This document shows, one piece after another, positions 18,592 through 26,707 of a DNA stretch of 64,000 nt. Every line of letters starts with the position of its first letter. Position 1 is the first letter of the stretch. The position numbers and the translations under genes are program-made. A model generated the notes under the pieces. The model saw nothing but the letters and a program-made list of their open reading frames with translations. It had not been told where the DNA came from and did not search any database. Source of the DNA: Chitinophagaceae bacterium (GTDB taxonomy: Bacteria; Bacteroidota; Bacteroidia; Chitinophagales; Chitinophagaceae); assembly GCA_016710165.1 (NCBI GenBank), contig JADJLJ010000001.1, forward strand, positions 124,001 through 188,000, written 5' to 3'.

Positions 18592-19731
18592 ATGCCTATC
18601 TACATGGATGTTCACATTGTTCCGGGTGTTAAGGCCCGGGGTGTAGCGGAAGCCCATCACAAGGACCTGATGCACCAGGATGAATTTGCATGCAAATGCA
18701 TGACCTACTGGATCGATGAGGAAAGGGAAAATGTTTTTTGCCTCATCGAAGCGCCATCAAAAGAAGCAGTGGAGGAGTTGCACGGAAAGGCGCATGGCCT
18801 GATACCAAACAGGATCATTGAAGTGAGCCCCGACGTGGTGTCTTCCTTTTTGGGAAGGATATATGATCCTTCAGAAGCAGAAACTACGGATGATGGGTTA
18901 AAGGTCTTTGCGGACCCTTCCTTCCGGACCCTGGTAGTGATCCGGACTGCAGACCCCGTTTTATTGCAAAATAAACTTGGCACTGAAAGATCCTATGAGC
19001 TGCTGAACAGGCAAAATGATACCATCAGGAGGAACCTGTTGCGTCATGGGGGAAGGGAAGTGGAACACAGCGGAACCGGGTTCATCCTTTCATTCACATC
19101 GGCATCCAAAGCTGTTTCCTGTGCACTGGCCATTAAACAGGAAATGCAGGAATACAATGATGGGGCAAGCGCTGTACAGGTAGCCATCAATGCAGGCGAA
19201 CCGGTTGAAAAAAGCAACCATTTGTTTGGTGATACCCTTCAACTGGCCGGGTATATGTGTGCCATTGCAGGCAATATGCAGATCGTGGTTGCATCGGCCG
19301 TTAAGGAACTGGTGGCAAAAGATCATTTTCAGATCAAGGGGGGCGGTCTTTTGGCGTTGTCGCCACTGGATGAGACCTTGCTGGGATCCCTGTTTGGTAA
19401 CCTGGAAAAGAACTGGCAGGATGCTGAATTTGATATTGAGGACTACTGCAGGGCCATGGCCATGAGCAAATCGCAGTTGTACCGGAAGACCATTCAGCTT
19501 ACCGGGTTATCACCCAATATACTGCTGAAGGAATTCAGGCTGGCGAAAGCCAAAGACCTGATGCGGAAGAACCCATACAGCATTTCACAGATAACTTTTG
19601 AATCGGGATTCAGCAGCCCATCCTACTTTACCAAGTGTTTTAAAAAGAAGTACGGCCTCCTGCCCATGGCCTATCTCGAACTGCTGCACCAGGCCATCCA
19701 TTTCCGGCGACCAGATTTTACCATTCATTGA
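18592..19731 (+). CDS. Fusion transcription regulator: DUF4242 - degenerate class III cyclase - AraC HTH
   Basis: 379 residues in three parts. Residues 1-90: DUF4242 domain (MPIYMDVHIVPGV...HGLIPNRIIEV), the family that includes SCO4226-type nickel-binding ferredoxin-like proteins. Residues about 110-245: a class III nucleotidyl cyclase-like domain (FRTLVVIRTADP, NLLRHGGREVEHSGTGFILSF, VQVAINAGEP, LFGDTLQLAG). The second metal Asp of active cyclases (GDG) is Thr162 here (SGTGF), so it is probably inactive and a sensor or dimeriser. Residues about 280-366: AraC/XylS HTH (MSKSQLYRKTIQLTGLSPNILLKEFRLAKAKDLM and SISQITFESGFSSPSYFTKCFKKKYG). Likely an activator of the adjacent secreted DUF4242 gene, which is preceded by paired direct repeats. 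Confidence 0.88.
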   Translation: MPIYMDVHIVPGVKARGVAEAHHKDLMHQDEFACKCMTYWIDEERENVFCLIEAPSKEAVEELHGKAHGLIPNRIIEVSPDVVSSFLGRIYDPSEAETTDDGLKVFADPSFRTLVVIRTADPVLLQNKLGTERSYELLNRQNDTIRRNLLRHGGREVEHSGTGFILSFTSASKAVSCALAIKQEMQEYNDGASAVQVAINAGEPVEKSNHLFGDTLQLAGYMCAIAGNMQIVVASAVKELVAKDHFQIKGGGLLALSPLDETLLGSLFGNLEKNWQDAEFDIEDYCRAMAMSKSQLYRKTIQLTGLSPNILLKEFRLAKAKDLMRKNPYSISQITFESGFSSPSYFTKCFKKKYGLLPMAYLELLHQAIHFRRPDFTIH

Positions 19732-19778
19732 ACGATTTGTTTCAGTTCATTTACCATTCATTGACTGATTTGTTACAG
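19717..19778 (+). promoter_or_regulatory. Paired direct repeats, candidate operator for the AraC-type regulator
   Basis: Two near-identical 29-bp direct repeats, 19717-19745 and 19750-19778, share TTTACCATTCATTG and GATTTGTT; their offset of 33 bp is about three helical turns. AraC-family proteins bind such direct half-sites. The first repeat contains the regulator's own stop codon; the second ends about 21 bp before the -7-like box of the next gene. Confidence 0.5.
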
Positions 19779-19799
19779 CCCGGCGGTGCATACCGGTAT

Positions 19800-19807
19800 T
19801 AGTTTTA
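19800..19807 (+). promoter_or_regulatory. -7-like element (TAGTTTTA)
   Basis: Near match to TAnnTTTG, 33 bp before ATG 19840. No good -33 TTG at normal spacing, in line with activator dependence. It also argues against the longer start at 19786. Confidence 0.4.
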
Positions 19808-19839
19808 TGTCATCTTCTAACAATTCAAAAACTACTGTT

Positions 19840-20232
19840 ATGAAATGCATCGCCAACCGCTTAACACTGCTCATTACCATCATTCTTTTCACCGGTTATG
19901 CTTCTATGGCACAAACCGCAAAACAAACAGACAATTCTAAAACACAAAACGCAACAGAAATGAAAACCTATCTTATTGAAAGGGAAATTCCCGACGCCGG
20001 GAAATTCACGGCAGAACAATTAAAAGGCATCTCGCAGAAATCATGCTCGGTACTTACCGAAATGGGACCCGATATCCAGTGGCTGCAGAGCTATGTGACC
20101 GGAAACAAGATCTATTGTATTTACAAAGCCAAAAATGCAGAGCTTATTAAAGAGCATGCAAAAAAAGGTGGCTTCCCTGCCAACACAATTGTGGAGGTTG
20201 GAACCATTATTAGTCCGGCTACGGCAAAATAA
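19840..20232 (+). CDS. Secreted DUF4242 domain protein
   Basis: From ATG 19840 the product is 130 residues: signal peptide (MKCIANRLTLLITIILFTGYASMAQ) and a single DUF4242 domain (MKTYLIEREIPDAGKFTAEQLKGISQKSC...NKIYCIYKAKNAELIKEHAKKGGFPANTIVEV). The DUF4242 fold is a small ferredoxin-like dimer; one studied member binds nickel, but the ligand here is unknown. The same domain forms the sensor end of the regulator just upstream, which suggests a regulator-effector pair responding to the same ligand. In-frame ATGs at 19807 and the start at 19786 would place the start over the promoter. Confidence 0.8.
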   Translation: MKCIANRLTLLITIILFTGYASMAQTAKQTDNSKTQNATEMKTYLIEREIPDAGKFTAEQLKGISQKSCSVLTEMGPDIQWLQSYVTGNKIYCIYKAKNAELIKEHAKKGGFPANTIVEVGTIISPATAK

Positions 20233-20253
20233 CGTTGAATGCAATGAGCAATA

Positions 20254-20284
20254 ATAAAGCCCGTTTCCAAACGGGCTTTATTAT
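20254..20284 (+). terminator. Terminator after the secreted DUF4242 gene
   Basis: AATAATAAAGCCCGTTT followed after a short loop by AAACGGGCTTTATTATT (about 20250-20285): a long, strong stem ending in a T-rich tail. Confidence 0.7.
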
Positions 20285-20310
20285 TTTATGTATGTATTGT
20301 TAATGAATGT

Positions 20311-20817
20311 TCAGCTCGTATGATATTTTGTTTCAACGATTACTCCCCGGGCCAGTGTCTGGTAAACCACGCAGTACCGTTCGGTGAGTTTGGCCAGGCT
20401 TTCCAGTTGTTCGGTTGTTGCATTTGATTCCAGTATGAAATCCAGCCGGATGCTTTTAAAACCAACAGGCACTTCTTTTGAAACACCCAGCGTACCCCGG
20501 AAGTCAAGATCACCTGCTGCTTTTACCGTTCCGTTCTTTATCTCCACCCCGATAGCGGTTGCCACTGCCTGTAGGGTAACCCCGGCGCAGGCAACCAGGG
20601 CTTCTAAAAGCATATCTCCCGAACAGGCCAACATGCCCGTTCCACCCGTGGCGGGGTGAAGCCCGGCTTCGGTCATTGCCTTACCGGTATCTACCTTGCA
20701 GGATATTCCTTCCCCGATCTTTCCTTCTGCCCTTAATGTGATCATGGCAGATCCCGGGTCTTCCCGGTATTTTTCTTTGAGAGGCGTCTGTAATTCTTTA
20801 AGTGCTGCAGCATCCAT
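20311..20817 (-). CDS. OsmC family peroxiredoxin-like protein
   Basis: From ATG at 20815-20817 the product is 168 residues (MDAAALKELQTPLKEKYREDP). An upstream start at 20883 would add 22 residues and cross a -7-like box. OsmC/Ohr-fold proteins reduce organic hydroperoxides through two cysteines: Cys in LEALVACAGVTLQ and Cys in LTERYCVVYQ, at the expected positions. This subfamily (RAEGKIGEGISCKV, HPATGGTGMLACSGDMLLEAL) is the broad OsmC-like type, so a role in organic peroxide or thiol chemistry is likely but not proven. The gene is followed upstream by a MITE-like element that separates it from the next gene. Confidence 0.88.
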   Translation of the reverse strand: MDAAALKELQTPLKEKYREDPGSAMITLRAEGKIGEGISCKVDTGKAMTEAGLHPATGGTGMLACSGDMLLEALVACAGVTLQAVATAIGVEIKNGTVKAAGDLDFRGTLGVSKEVPVGFKSIRLDFILESNATTEQLESLAKLTERYCVVYQTLARGVIVETKYHTS

Positions 20818-20885
20818 GACCAGTAGTTTTGTTACAGGAAAGATACGGGCTAAATCCAGAAGATCTGCCGGTACGTTAAACAATG

Positions 20886-21027
20886 GTAGTGCATCCGTTT
20901 GAAAAAATAGTTGTCAGCCTGAGCTTGTCGAAGGCGGTTTAGCAGTACGATTTGCTTTGATATCCCGATAACTATCGGGACAGCATGACAGGATTTGTAG
21001 TTAAAAATTTTCAAACGGATGCACTAC
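20886..21027. mobile_element. MITE-like element, copy 1 (142 bp)
   Basis: Bounded by perfect 20-bp terminal inverted repeats, GTAGTGCATCCGTTTGAAAA at 20886-20905 and its complement at 21008-21027. Inside are a CCTGAGCTTGTCGAAGG motif and a palindrome CCCGATAACTATCGGG. The element is flanked by a 20-bp direct duplication (20866-20885 and 21029-21048, one mismatch), which looks like a duplication made on insertion. A second, inverted copy lies at 60470-60630. Confidence 0.75.
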
Positions 21028-21093
21028 TTGCCGGTACGTTAAACCATGCTTCATGCCGGAAGATGCCAGGAAACATGTGTATTGCAGAACAGC

Positions 21094-22179
21094 CTATTTT
21101 ACGGAAACAGCTTCTTTTTCAAACGGACCTTTAAAGCTGGAGGGGTCGATACTGAAATGACGGGTATAGATATTATTGGTTTGAAAAAGGTTCCTGAGCC
21201 AGATGGCCGTGCGTTCAAACGCTTCCCCATCCCGGGTATCATAATCGTTCAGGATCAATCCCCTGGCTTCCTTCATCATCATCTGCGGATCGTCTAAATA
21301 GTAATACAGCACGGCCAGGTTAAAGTAGCTGGCGTACCGCATTTTGCGGTCGTGCTTGCTGGAACTTGAATAGGTTGTTTTAATGCGTTCAAAATAATCA
21401 ATAACGGGTTTCAGCTTTTCTTTTGCTTTTTCAATGGAGCTGTCGGCATTCATGCTGAACAAAACATCGGTCAACTGACGGAAAGCCTGCCGGTGGTCAT
21501 CGTATTCGGGGTGTTTCCGGCTGTCGATGATCCACATCCTGTCCCTTGAACTTACTTTGCTGAATCCAAAATTTTCGGTGATGTTCCCGCTGAGTGTATG
21601 CATGGCATTGTTAACGCACCTGCGATACAGGTCTTCTGTGATCTTTAACGTATTCAGCATGAAATAGCCCTGTGCCAATGGCCTGAGTGCGAACTCCGGG
21701 CTGTTGTACGTGTACTTGTATCTCCGGCTTGCCAGGTCAATGTCCATGATATGAGCGCCTTTGTAATCGGTGATGGTTGCCTTTGCTGCAAAACTGTATC
21801 TCACTTCTTCATGGTAATAGGTGCGGTTACCGGTTACCTGGCCGGACCTGTTCTTAACCTGTTCTGATCTTTCCCTCACCGAGATCGATTCGGGCAACAG
21901 GTCTTCGAGGTTTACTTTTATGGTAAGATGGCCTCCCTCGGGTAATTTCCTCCAGCCGTCCAGCAACACGGTCTTTTCCGGCGACATATCATCCAGGAAT
22001 GACTGCATCAGCCGGGTCCCTTCAATCACCACGTTATACGTGCGGTAGGTACTGTCTATCTTCATTACAGGAAGCGACCGGTACTGAACCGTAAAACTAT
22101 AGGGATCAAGGTCCACTTTTTTTTGAGCTGATACGAATAAGGGGATCGGGCACAGGATCAGGAGGTAAAGCTTTTTCAC
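21094..22179 (-). CDS. Conserved secreted protein, unknown function
   Basis: 361 residues from a GTG start (22177-22179), with signal peptide KKLYLLILCPIPLFVSAQ. The N-terminal part is beta-rich, with YRSLPVMKIDSTYRTYNVVIEG and LPEGGHLTIKVNLEDLLPESISV; the C-terminal part (SSIEKAKEKLKPVIDYFERIKTTY...ASYFNLAVLYYYLDDPQMMMKEARGLI) looks like a TPR-like helical region. No enzymatic motif. Similar architectures occur as uncharacterised exported proteins in Bacteroidota. Stands alone. Confidence 0.65.
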   Translation of the reverse strand: MKKLYLLILCPIPLFVSAQKKVDLDPYSFTVQYRSLPVMKIDSTYRTYNVVIEGTRLMQSFLDDMSPEKTVLLDGWRKLPEGGHLTIKVNLEDLLPESISVRERSEQVKNRSGQVTGNRTYYHEEVRYSFAAKATITDYKGAHIMDIDLASRRYKYTYNSPEFALRPLAQGYFMLNTLKITEDLYRRCVNNAMHTLSGNITENFGFSKVSSRDRMWIIDSRKHPEYDDHRQAFRQLTDVLFSMNADSSIEKAKEKLKPVIDYFERIKTTYSSSSKHDRKMRYASYFNLAVLYYYLDDPQMMMKEARGLILNDYDTRDGEAFERTAIWLRNLFQTNNIYTRHFSIDPSSFKGPFEKEAVSVK

Positions 22180-22400
22180 AAATGGGATTTTATTCAGTTA
22201 AAACGAAAAGATGGAGAAAATATTACTTCAGCAGTTACAGGTTTTGGGCGGAACCAAATGTGCGATTGGTCACCGGCCCCGGGACCTTGACTTATTGAAA
22301 ATCAAAGCAATTTGAGTTTTAACGGGTAAAAAAAAACAGGAGTTAAACGGGGATCGAACCGGATAGTATCCAATCATGTAAAGCTGTTGTATATTCGGGT

Positions 22401-23531
22401 ATGAAGCATAAATTTTATTTAACCGCCCTGCTTTCCATTCTGGGTTTTGTAACCGCTGCGCAGGAGCAGTACTATCTTATCACGGGCACATATACGGGGG
22501 GGTTGAGTGAAGGCATCTATGTATACCAGTTCAACAGTGGAGATGGTTCATTTAAAGAGATCAGCCACGTGAAAATTTCCAATCCTTCATTTGTAACAGT
22601 TTCACCGGATGAGAAATTTGTATATGCCGTCCAGGAAGATGCTGCCAGTAACGGGAAGGGTGGAGAAATAACTGCATTCGCTTTTAATAAACAAACAGGC
22701 AAGCTTGCCTATATCAACGAACAGCCATCGGGGGGTGATCATCCCTGTTATGTGACCGTAGATAAAACGGGCAGGTGGGTGGTGGCCGGTAATTACAGCA
22801 GCGGAAGTTTATCGGTGCTCCCGGTACAGCCCGATGGGAGCCTGGGTGTTGCCGCCAGTATTATCCAGCATAAAGGATCGGGTGTGAATAAACAAAGACA
22901 GGCTAAGCCACATGTTCATTGTACCATCTTTTCTGCAGATAACCGTTTTCTTTTTGTGCCCGACCTGGGAATAGATAAAGTGATGATCTATGCATTTGAT
23001 GAAGCCACCGGGAAACTTGAGCCTGCCCCGCAGCCCTTTGCCCGATCAACCGACGGGGCAGGGCCAAGGCATTTGTGTTTTCATCCCTCCGGAAAATATG
23101 CTTATTTAATAGAGGAATTGAGCGGTACCGTGCTGGTCTTTGATCAGCAGAACGGAACGCTGAAAAGCAAACAACGCATCAGCAGCATGCCGGCAGGAGA
23201 TACCGGTTTTGCCGGCAGTGCAGACATACATGTTTCTCCCGACGGTAAATTCTTATACGCTTCCAACCGTGCAGACGCAAACACGATAGCCATTTTCAGC
23301 ATCCATAAAAGAACCGGGCAACTCTCCCTGGTCGGTCACCAGTCAACACTCGGAAAGACACCCCGGAACTTTAATTTTGATCCTTCCGGGAAATTCCTGT
23401 TGGTAGGCAATCAAAATTCCGATGAGATCGTGATCTTTAAAAGAGATGCCCGAACGGGTTTGCTTACTGATACGGGAAAGCGTATCAAAACAGGAAAGCC
23501 GGTTTGTTTAAAATGGATCCGCGTTCAATAG
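22401..23531 (+). CDS. Exported lactonase-family beta-propeller (6-phosphogluconolactonase-like)
   Basis: 376 residues with a signal peptide (MKHKFYLTALLSILGFVTAAQ). The rest is a seven-bladed propeller of the lactonase family PF10282: repeated motifs YLITGTYTGGLSEGIYVYQF, PSFVTVSPDEKFVYAVQE, HVHCTIFSADNRFLFVPDLGIDKVMIY, GPRHLCFHPSGKYAYLIEE, ADIHVSPDGKFLYASNR, TPRNFNFDPSGKFLLVGNQNSDEIVIF. Cytoplasmic relatives hydrolyse 6-phosphogluconolactone; because this one is exported, a different sugar lactone or carbohydrate ligand is more likely. Single gene, no operon partner. Confidence 0.88.
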   Translation: MKHKFYLTALLSILGFVTAAQEQYYLITGTYTGGLSEGIYVYQFNSGDGSFKEISHVKISNPSFVTVSPDEKFVYAVQEDAASNGKGGEITAFAFNKQTGKLAYINEQPSGGDHPCYVTVDKTGRWVVAGNYSSGSLSVLPVQPDGSLGVAASIIQHKGSGVNKQRQAKPHVHCTIFSADNRFLFVPDLGIDKVMIYAFDEATGKLEPAPQPFARSTDGAGPRHLCFHPSGKYAYLIEELSGTVLVFDQQNGTLKSKQRISSMPAGDTGFAGSADIHVSPDGKFLYASNRADANTIAIFSIHKRTGQLSLVGHQSTLGKTPRNFNFDPSGKFLLVGNQNSDEIVIFKRDARTGLLTDTGKRIKTGKPVCLKWIRVQ

Positions 23532-23640
23532 CCAGGCCATGGCCATAAAAACAATATTCCTTACTGAACAATGTTGCCGGTAAGCCGGGTACCTGATATC
23601 CGCCATAACATACCCTGATCGTCATCAGTTTATACTGCTA

Positions 23641-23658
23641 CTGTAACAATTGTTACAG
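23641..23658. promoter_or_regulatory. Perfect 18-bp palindrome, candidate operator of the SQR-like gene
   Basis: CTGTAACAATTGTTACAG is a perfect palindrome 70 bp upstream of ATG 23728. Size and symmetry fit a dimeric HTH regulator site (Crp/Fnr-like or ArsR-like). It has no T-tail and is not at a gene end, so it is not a terminator. Confidence 0.5.
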
Positions 23659-23727
23659 GTCCCCGCGCAGTATACGTGCGAACTTTACACCGTAAACATT
23701 AATCTTCATCTCTTTAAATAGCCCGTT

Positions 23728-24930
23728 ATGAAAAAGATAGTAGTAGTAGGAGGAAATTTCGCAGGATCCACTGCAGCCCTCGAATTAAAAAGAAAAATGA
23801 AAGAAAAAGTGGAAGTGACCGTGATAGACCGCAACGAAGACTTTTTATACATACCCTCCCTCATCTGGGTTCCCATTAAGCGCAGGGAAGTAAGTGAAAT
23901 ATCAACACCCCGCCGGATCGTTTTTGAAAGCAGGGGCGTAAAATTTGTGTGCACCACTGCGTTAAATGTTGACCCGGATACACAGGTGGTATATACCGAA
24001 AAAGGGAATTATCCCTATGATGAACTGATCATTGCCACCGGGCCAAAAGTGAATTTCGACATTGCCCCCGGTGTGCGGGAATATGCTTCATACATTGGCA
24101 CACCCACCGGCGCCATGAAAACAAGGGAGAAACTGGAAGAATTCAAGAAAGATCCAGGGCCCATTGTGATCGGCGCCACTCAAAATGCCGGATGTATGGG
24201 AGCTGCCTATGAATTCTTATTCAACATAGAAAAATGGCTGCGTGACCAGAACATCCGGAAGAAAGTGGACCTGTATTGGATAACCCCGGAAGATTACCTG
24301 GGCCACTTTGGTATTGACGGGATGCCCGGCGGCGAAGGAATGCTGAAAATGTTCATGAAAATGTTCAACATCCATTACCGCACACAGGTAGGGGTTAAGG
24401 AAGTTACTGCCAACAGCATTATTCTCAGCAACGGGGAAACCATTGCCACCCGTTTTATCATGCTGATGCCTCCCTTCCTGGGGGTTGACTTTATCCGCAA
24501 CTCTCCCAAACTGGATTCAAAGGCCAATGGATTCCTGGATGTGGAAGGAACTTACCAGCACAAGAAATATAAAAATGTGTGGGGCGCCGGTCTGACCGTG
24601 GATGTACCTGCACCATTCACTTCTAAAAAGGTCCCGTATGCGGTTCCTAAAACAGGTTACCCCAGCGATGAGACCGGGAAGATCGTAGCAGAGAATATCA
24701 TCCGCCTCAGCAGGGGAGAAACAAAACTGAGATCAAAAAAATGGGGACAGATCAGCGGGCTTTGTGTAATGGATGCCGGTAAAAAAGAAGTGCTTATTGT
24801 AAGCAACCATCTTTTTAAACCAAGGTCATTTGCCATCATGCTGCCGAATATTTTTTACGACTTCAACAAAGTGATCCTGGAAAAATACTTTATGTGGAAA
24901 CTGAGGCATGGTTATTCTTTCCTGCCCTAG
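23728..24930 (+). CDS. Sulfide:quinone reductase-like FAD-dependent oxidoreductase
   Basis: 400 residues. N-terminal FAD-binding Rossmann motif VVGGNFAGSTAAL (residues 6-18) and the second dinucleotide-fold ATGPKV (103-108); third FAD motif NVWGAGLTVDVP (284-294). Two cysteines fit the redox pair of SQR-type enzymes: C156 (NAGCMGAAYEF) and C346 (GLCVMDAGKK). The C-terminal amphipathic helix ends in a KLRHGYSFLP tail like membrane-associated SQRs. Likely role: oxidation of sulfide or a related persulfide with transfer of electrons to quinone at the inner membrane. Alternative: a type II NADH dehydrogenase-like enzyme, but the cysteines favour SQR. Preceded by a palindromic operator-like site. 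Confidence 0.82.
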   Translation: MKKIVVVGGNFAGSTAALELKRKMKEKVEVTVIDRNEDFLYIPSLIWVPIKRREVSEISTPRRIVFESRGVKFVCTTALNVDPDTQVVYTEKGNYPYDELIIATGPKVNFDIAPGVREYASYIGTPTGAMKTREKLEEFKKDPGPIVIGATQNAGCMGAAYEFLFNIEKWLRDQNIRKKVDLYWITPEDYLGHFGIDGMPGGEGMLKMFMKMFNIHYRTQVGVKEVTANSIILSNGETIATRFIMLMPPFLGVDFIRNSPKLDSKANGFLDVEGTYQHKKYKNVWGAGLTVDVPAPFTSKKVPYAVPKTGYPSDETGKIVAENIIRLSRGETKLRSKKWGQISGLCVMDAGKKEVLIVSNHLFKPRSFAIMLPNIFYDFNKVILEKYFMWKLRHGYSFLP

Positions 24931-24941
24931 TTAATGTTTAC

Positions 24942-24983
24942 AAAGTAAAAGTCCTCCCGCCTCAGGGGGAGGACTTTTACTTT
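24942..24983. terminator. Bidirectional terminator between SQR-like and M1 peptidase genes
   Basis: Perfect 17-bp stem: 24942-24958 pairs with 24967-24983, 8-base loop, A- and T-rich ends. Overlaps the stop codon region of the M1 gene. Confidence 0.85.
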
Positions 24984-26574
24984 ATTCCATGATCAGTTTC
25001 TTCAGGTAAAATACATTGGGATCTACCTGTATGGGAGTTTTACTTGTTATGATGGAGCCTTTCTTATCAATGGTCATCCGCTTTGACCCTGCATCGGTAA
25101 TGATCTCAACGGGAAGGGGCATATCCATGTTCAGCAGTTTAACCAGGTATTTGTCATCGCCTGTCTGCCTTACATGTATTTCCAGTTTATCGGTGGTATA
25201 TAAAAAGAGCTGGAATAAAGACTTCAGGCTCTTGCCATGAGCGCCGCTGAAAAGCTGTTCCACATCAGTTGTGGTCACGGTATTGTCGTACGTATACTGC
25301 GGTGCCGTAGCCAGTTTTTTCAATGTTGGAAAAAATACTTCATCGCCCATTACATAGCGCAGGGTGTGCATGAAGAATGCGCCTTTGCCATAAATGTCGC
25401 TGTAGTAAGCGCTGTCCGAATCTACTTCTTCACCCCGCACAACGGGCAGGCGGTTTTGTGTGGCCCGGGCTGTCTGCTGCATTCTTTTTAAATAGGCATC
25501 TTCACCGGCCAGTTCCCGGGTGGCCATGGCGTCACCAAAAACACAGATGCCTTCCTGGATCCACATATGCGCCCAATCGCGGTTGGTTACTTTATTGGCC
25601 CACCACTCGTGCCCGAACTCGTGGTGCAGCAACCAGTCAAAATCTTTTCCACCCACCTGGGTATATTTGTATTTGTTGCCATAGGCTATATTGGTCTGGT
25701 GTTCCATGCCCAGGTGGGGTGTTTCAGAGGCAGCGATGCGCTCCTTTACCCAGGGATATTCACCAAAATATTTTTCCTGTATGCGGCAGGTCTGTTCGTA
25801 AAGGTCCAGCAGTTTTTCTGCCTTATCAAGATTTTCCTCCAGCACATAATATTCCATCGGAACCTTGTTGCCGTTAACCGTTGTGTACATACGTTTAACC
25901 ACTTTGTATCTGGCAACATTGAATACAATGCAGTAATTGCTGATGGTGTAATTGGTCTTATAGTGATAGGTTGACTTTTCTTTTTTGGTGCTCACCTTTT
26001 GCAGCAGCCCGGGTGCCGCCACTACCAGTCCTTTGGGAACGGTGATGATCATATCGGCTCCCTCATTGGGTTCATCACTGGGATGGTCTTTGCAGGGGAA
26101 ATAAATTTTACCACCCTCGCCCTGGCAGGTAACTGCTATCCAGGGATTGCCCTTGCTGTCTTTCTCCCACTGGAAGCCACCCACCCAGGGAGCCCTTTCA
26201 GCAATACCCGGTTTGCCCCCGTACGCAATTTTCACATTTACTTTTCCAACAGGCAGTTGCTGCTGCAAACTGATCTTTACCAGGTCGTCGTTGCCGTGAG
26301 TAAAACTGTTTGTCTTGCCATTTACCCAAACCCGGCTAACGGTAAGACCATGCCAGAAATCAAACAGGAGCATATTCGTGGCCTGTGAAAGATTGAGATC
26401 GATCTCGGTATAGCCATTAATGGTCTTTTGTTCCGGGTCCACGTCCAGTGCAACGGTATAATGCCGGATGTCCATGATGGCCTGCTCAGGTTTGAGTTTG
26501 CCGCCTGATCTCAAATTTTGTGCAGCGGCGCCGAATGCCGTGATCAATAGAACGAAAGATAAAACTGTACGCAT
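24982..26574 (-). CDS. M1 family metallopeptidase (aminopeptidase N-like), exported
   Basis: 530 residues with signal peptide MRTVLSFVLLITAFGAAAQ. Zinc site HEFGH at residues 318-322 with third ligand E341 in WIQEGICVF, and the exopeptidase motif GMEHQ at 289-293 (the GxMEN-equivalent). The N-terminal saddle domain (HYTVALDVDPEQKTINGYTEIDL) is present. It lacks the long C-terminal helical domain of aminopeptidase N, which is normal for the short M1 proteins of Bacteroidota. Expected to release N-terminal residues from peptides in the periplasm. Single gene. Confidence 0.93.
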   Translation of the reverse strand: MRTVLSFVLLITAFGAAAQNLRSGGKLKPEQAIMDIRHYTVALDVDPEQKTINGYTEIDLNLSQATNMLLFDFWHGLTVSRVWVNGKTNSFTHGNDDLVKISLQQQLPVGKVNVKIAYGGKPGIAERAPWVGGFQWEKDSKGNPWIAVTCQGEGGKIYFPCKDHPSDEPNEGADMIITVPKGLVVAAPGLLQKVSTKKEKSTYHYKTNYTISNYCIVFNVARYKVVKRMYTTVNGNKVPMEYYVLEENLDKAEKLLDLYEQTCRIQEKYFGEYPWVKERIAASETPHLGMEHQTNIAYGNKYKYTQVGGKDFDWLLHHEFGHEWWANKVTNRDWAHMWIQEGICVFGDAMATRELAGEDAYLKRMQQTARATQNRLPVVRGEEVDSDSAYYSDIYGKGAFFMHTLRYVMGDEVFFPTLKKLATAPQYTYDNTVTTTDVEQLFSGAHGKSLKSLFQLFLYTTDKLEIHVRQTGDDKYLVKLLNMDMPLPVEIITDAGSKRMTIDKKGSIITSKTPIQVDPNVFYLKKLIME

Positions 26575-26707
26575 GACGGTAGTTTTGGTGAAATTGATTT
26601 GATAGTTGTAAGGTAAAGTTAATTGCTCATTCTGTACAACAGTATTTACATGAACGGCCGGTCATCTGGCCGGATAATCCATATTTTTAGTTCCTAAAAC
26701 TTCAGCC

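Noticed and set aside
22340..22380. A tRNA T-loop-like string (GGTTCGATCCC) on the minus strand before the lactonase gene
   Set aside because: The flanking bases do not pair as a T-stem, and no anticodon or acceptor stem can be formed around it.
25377..25974. Long plus-strand ORFs opposite the M1 peptidase
   Set aside because: Shadows of the real minus-strand gene, which has a signal peptide and complete zinc site.
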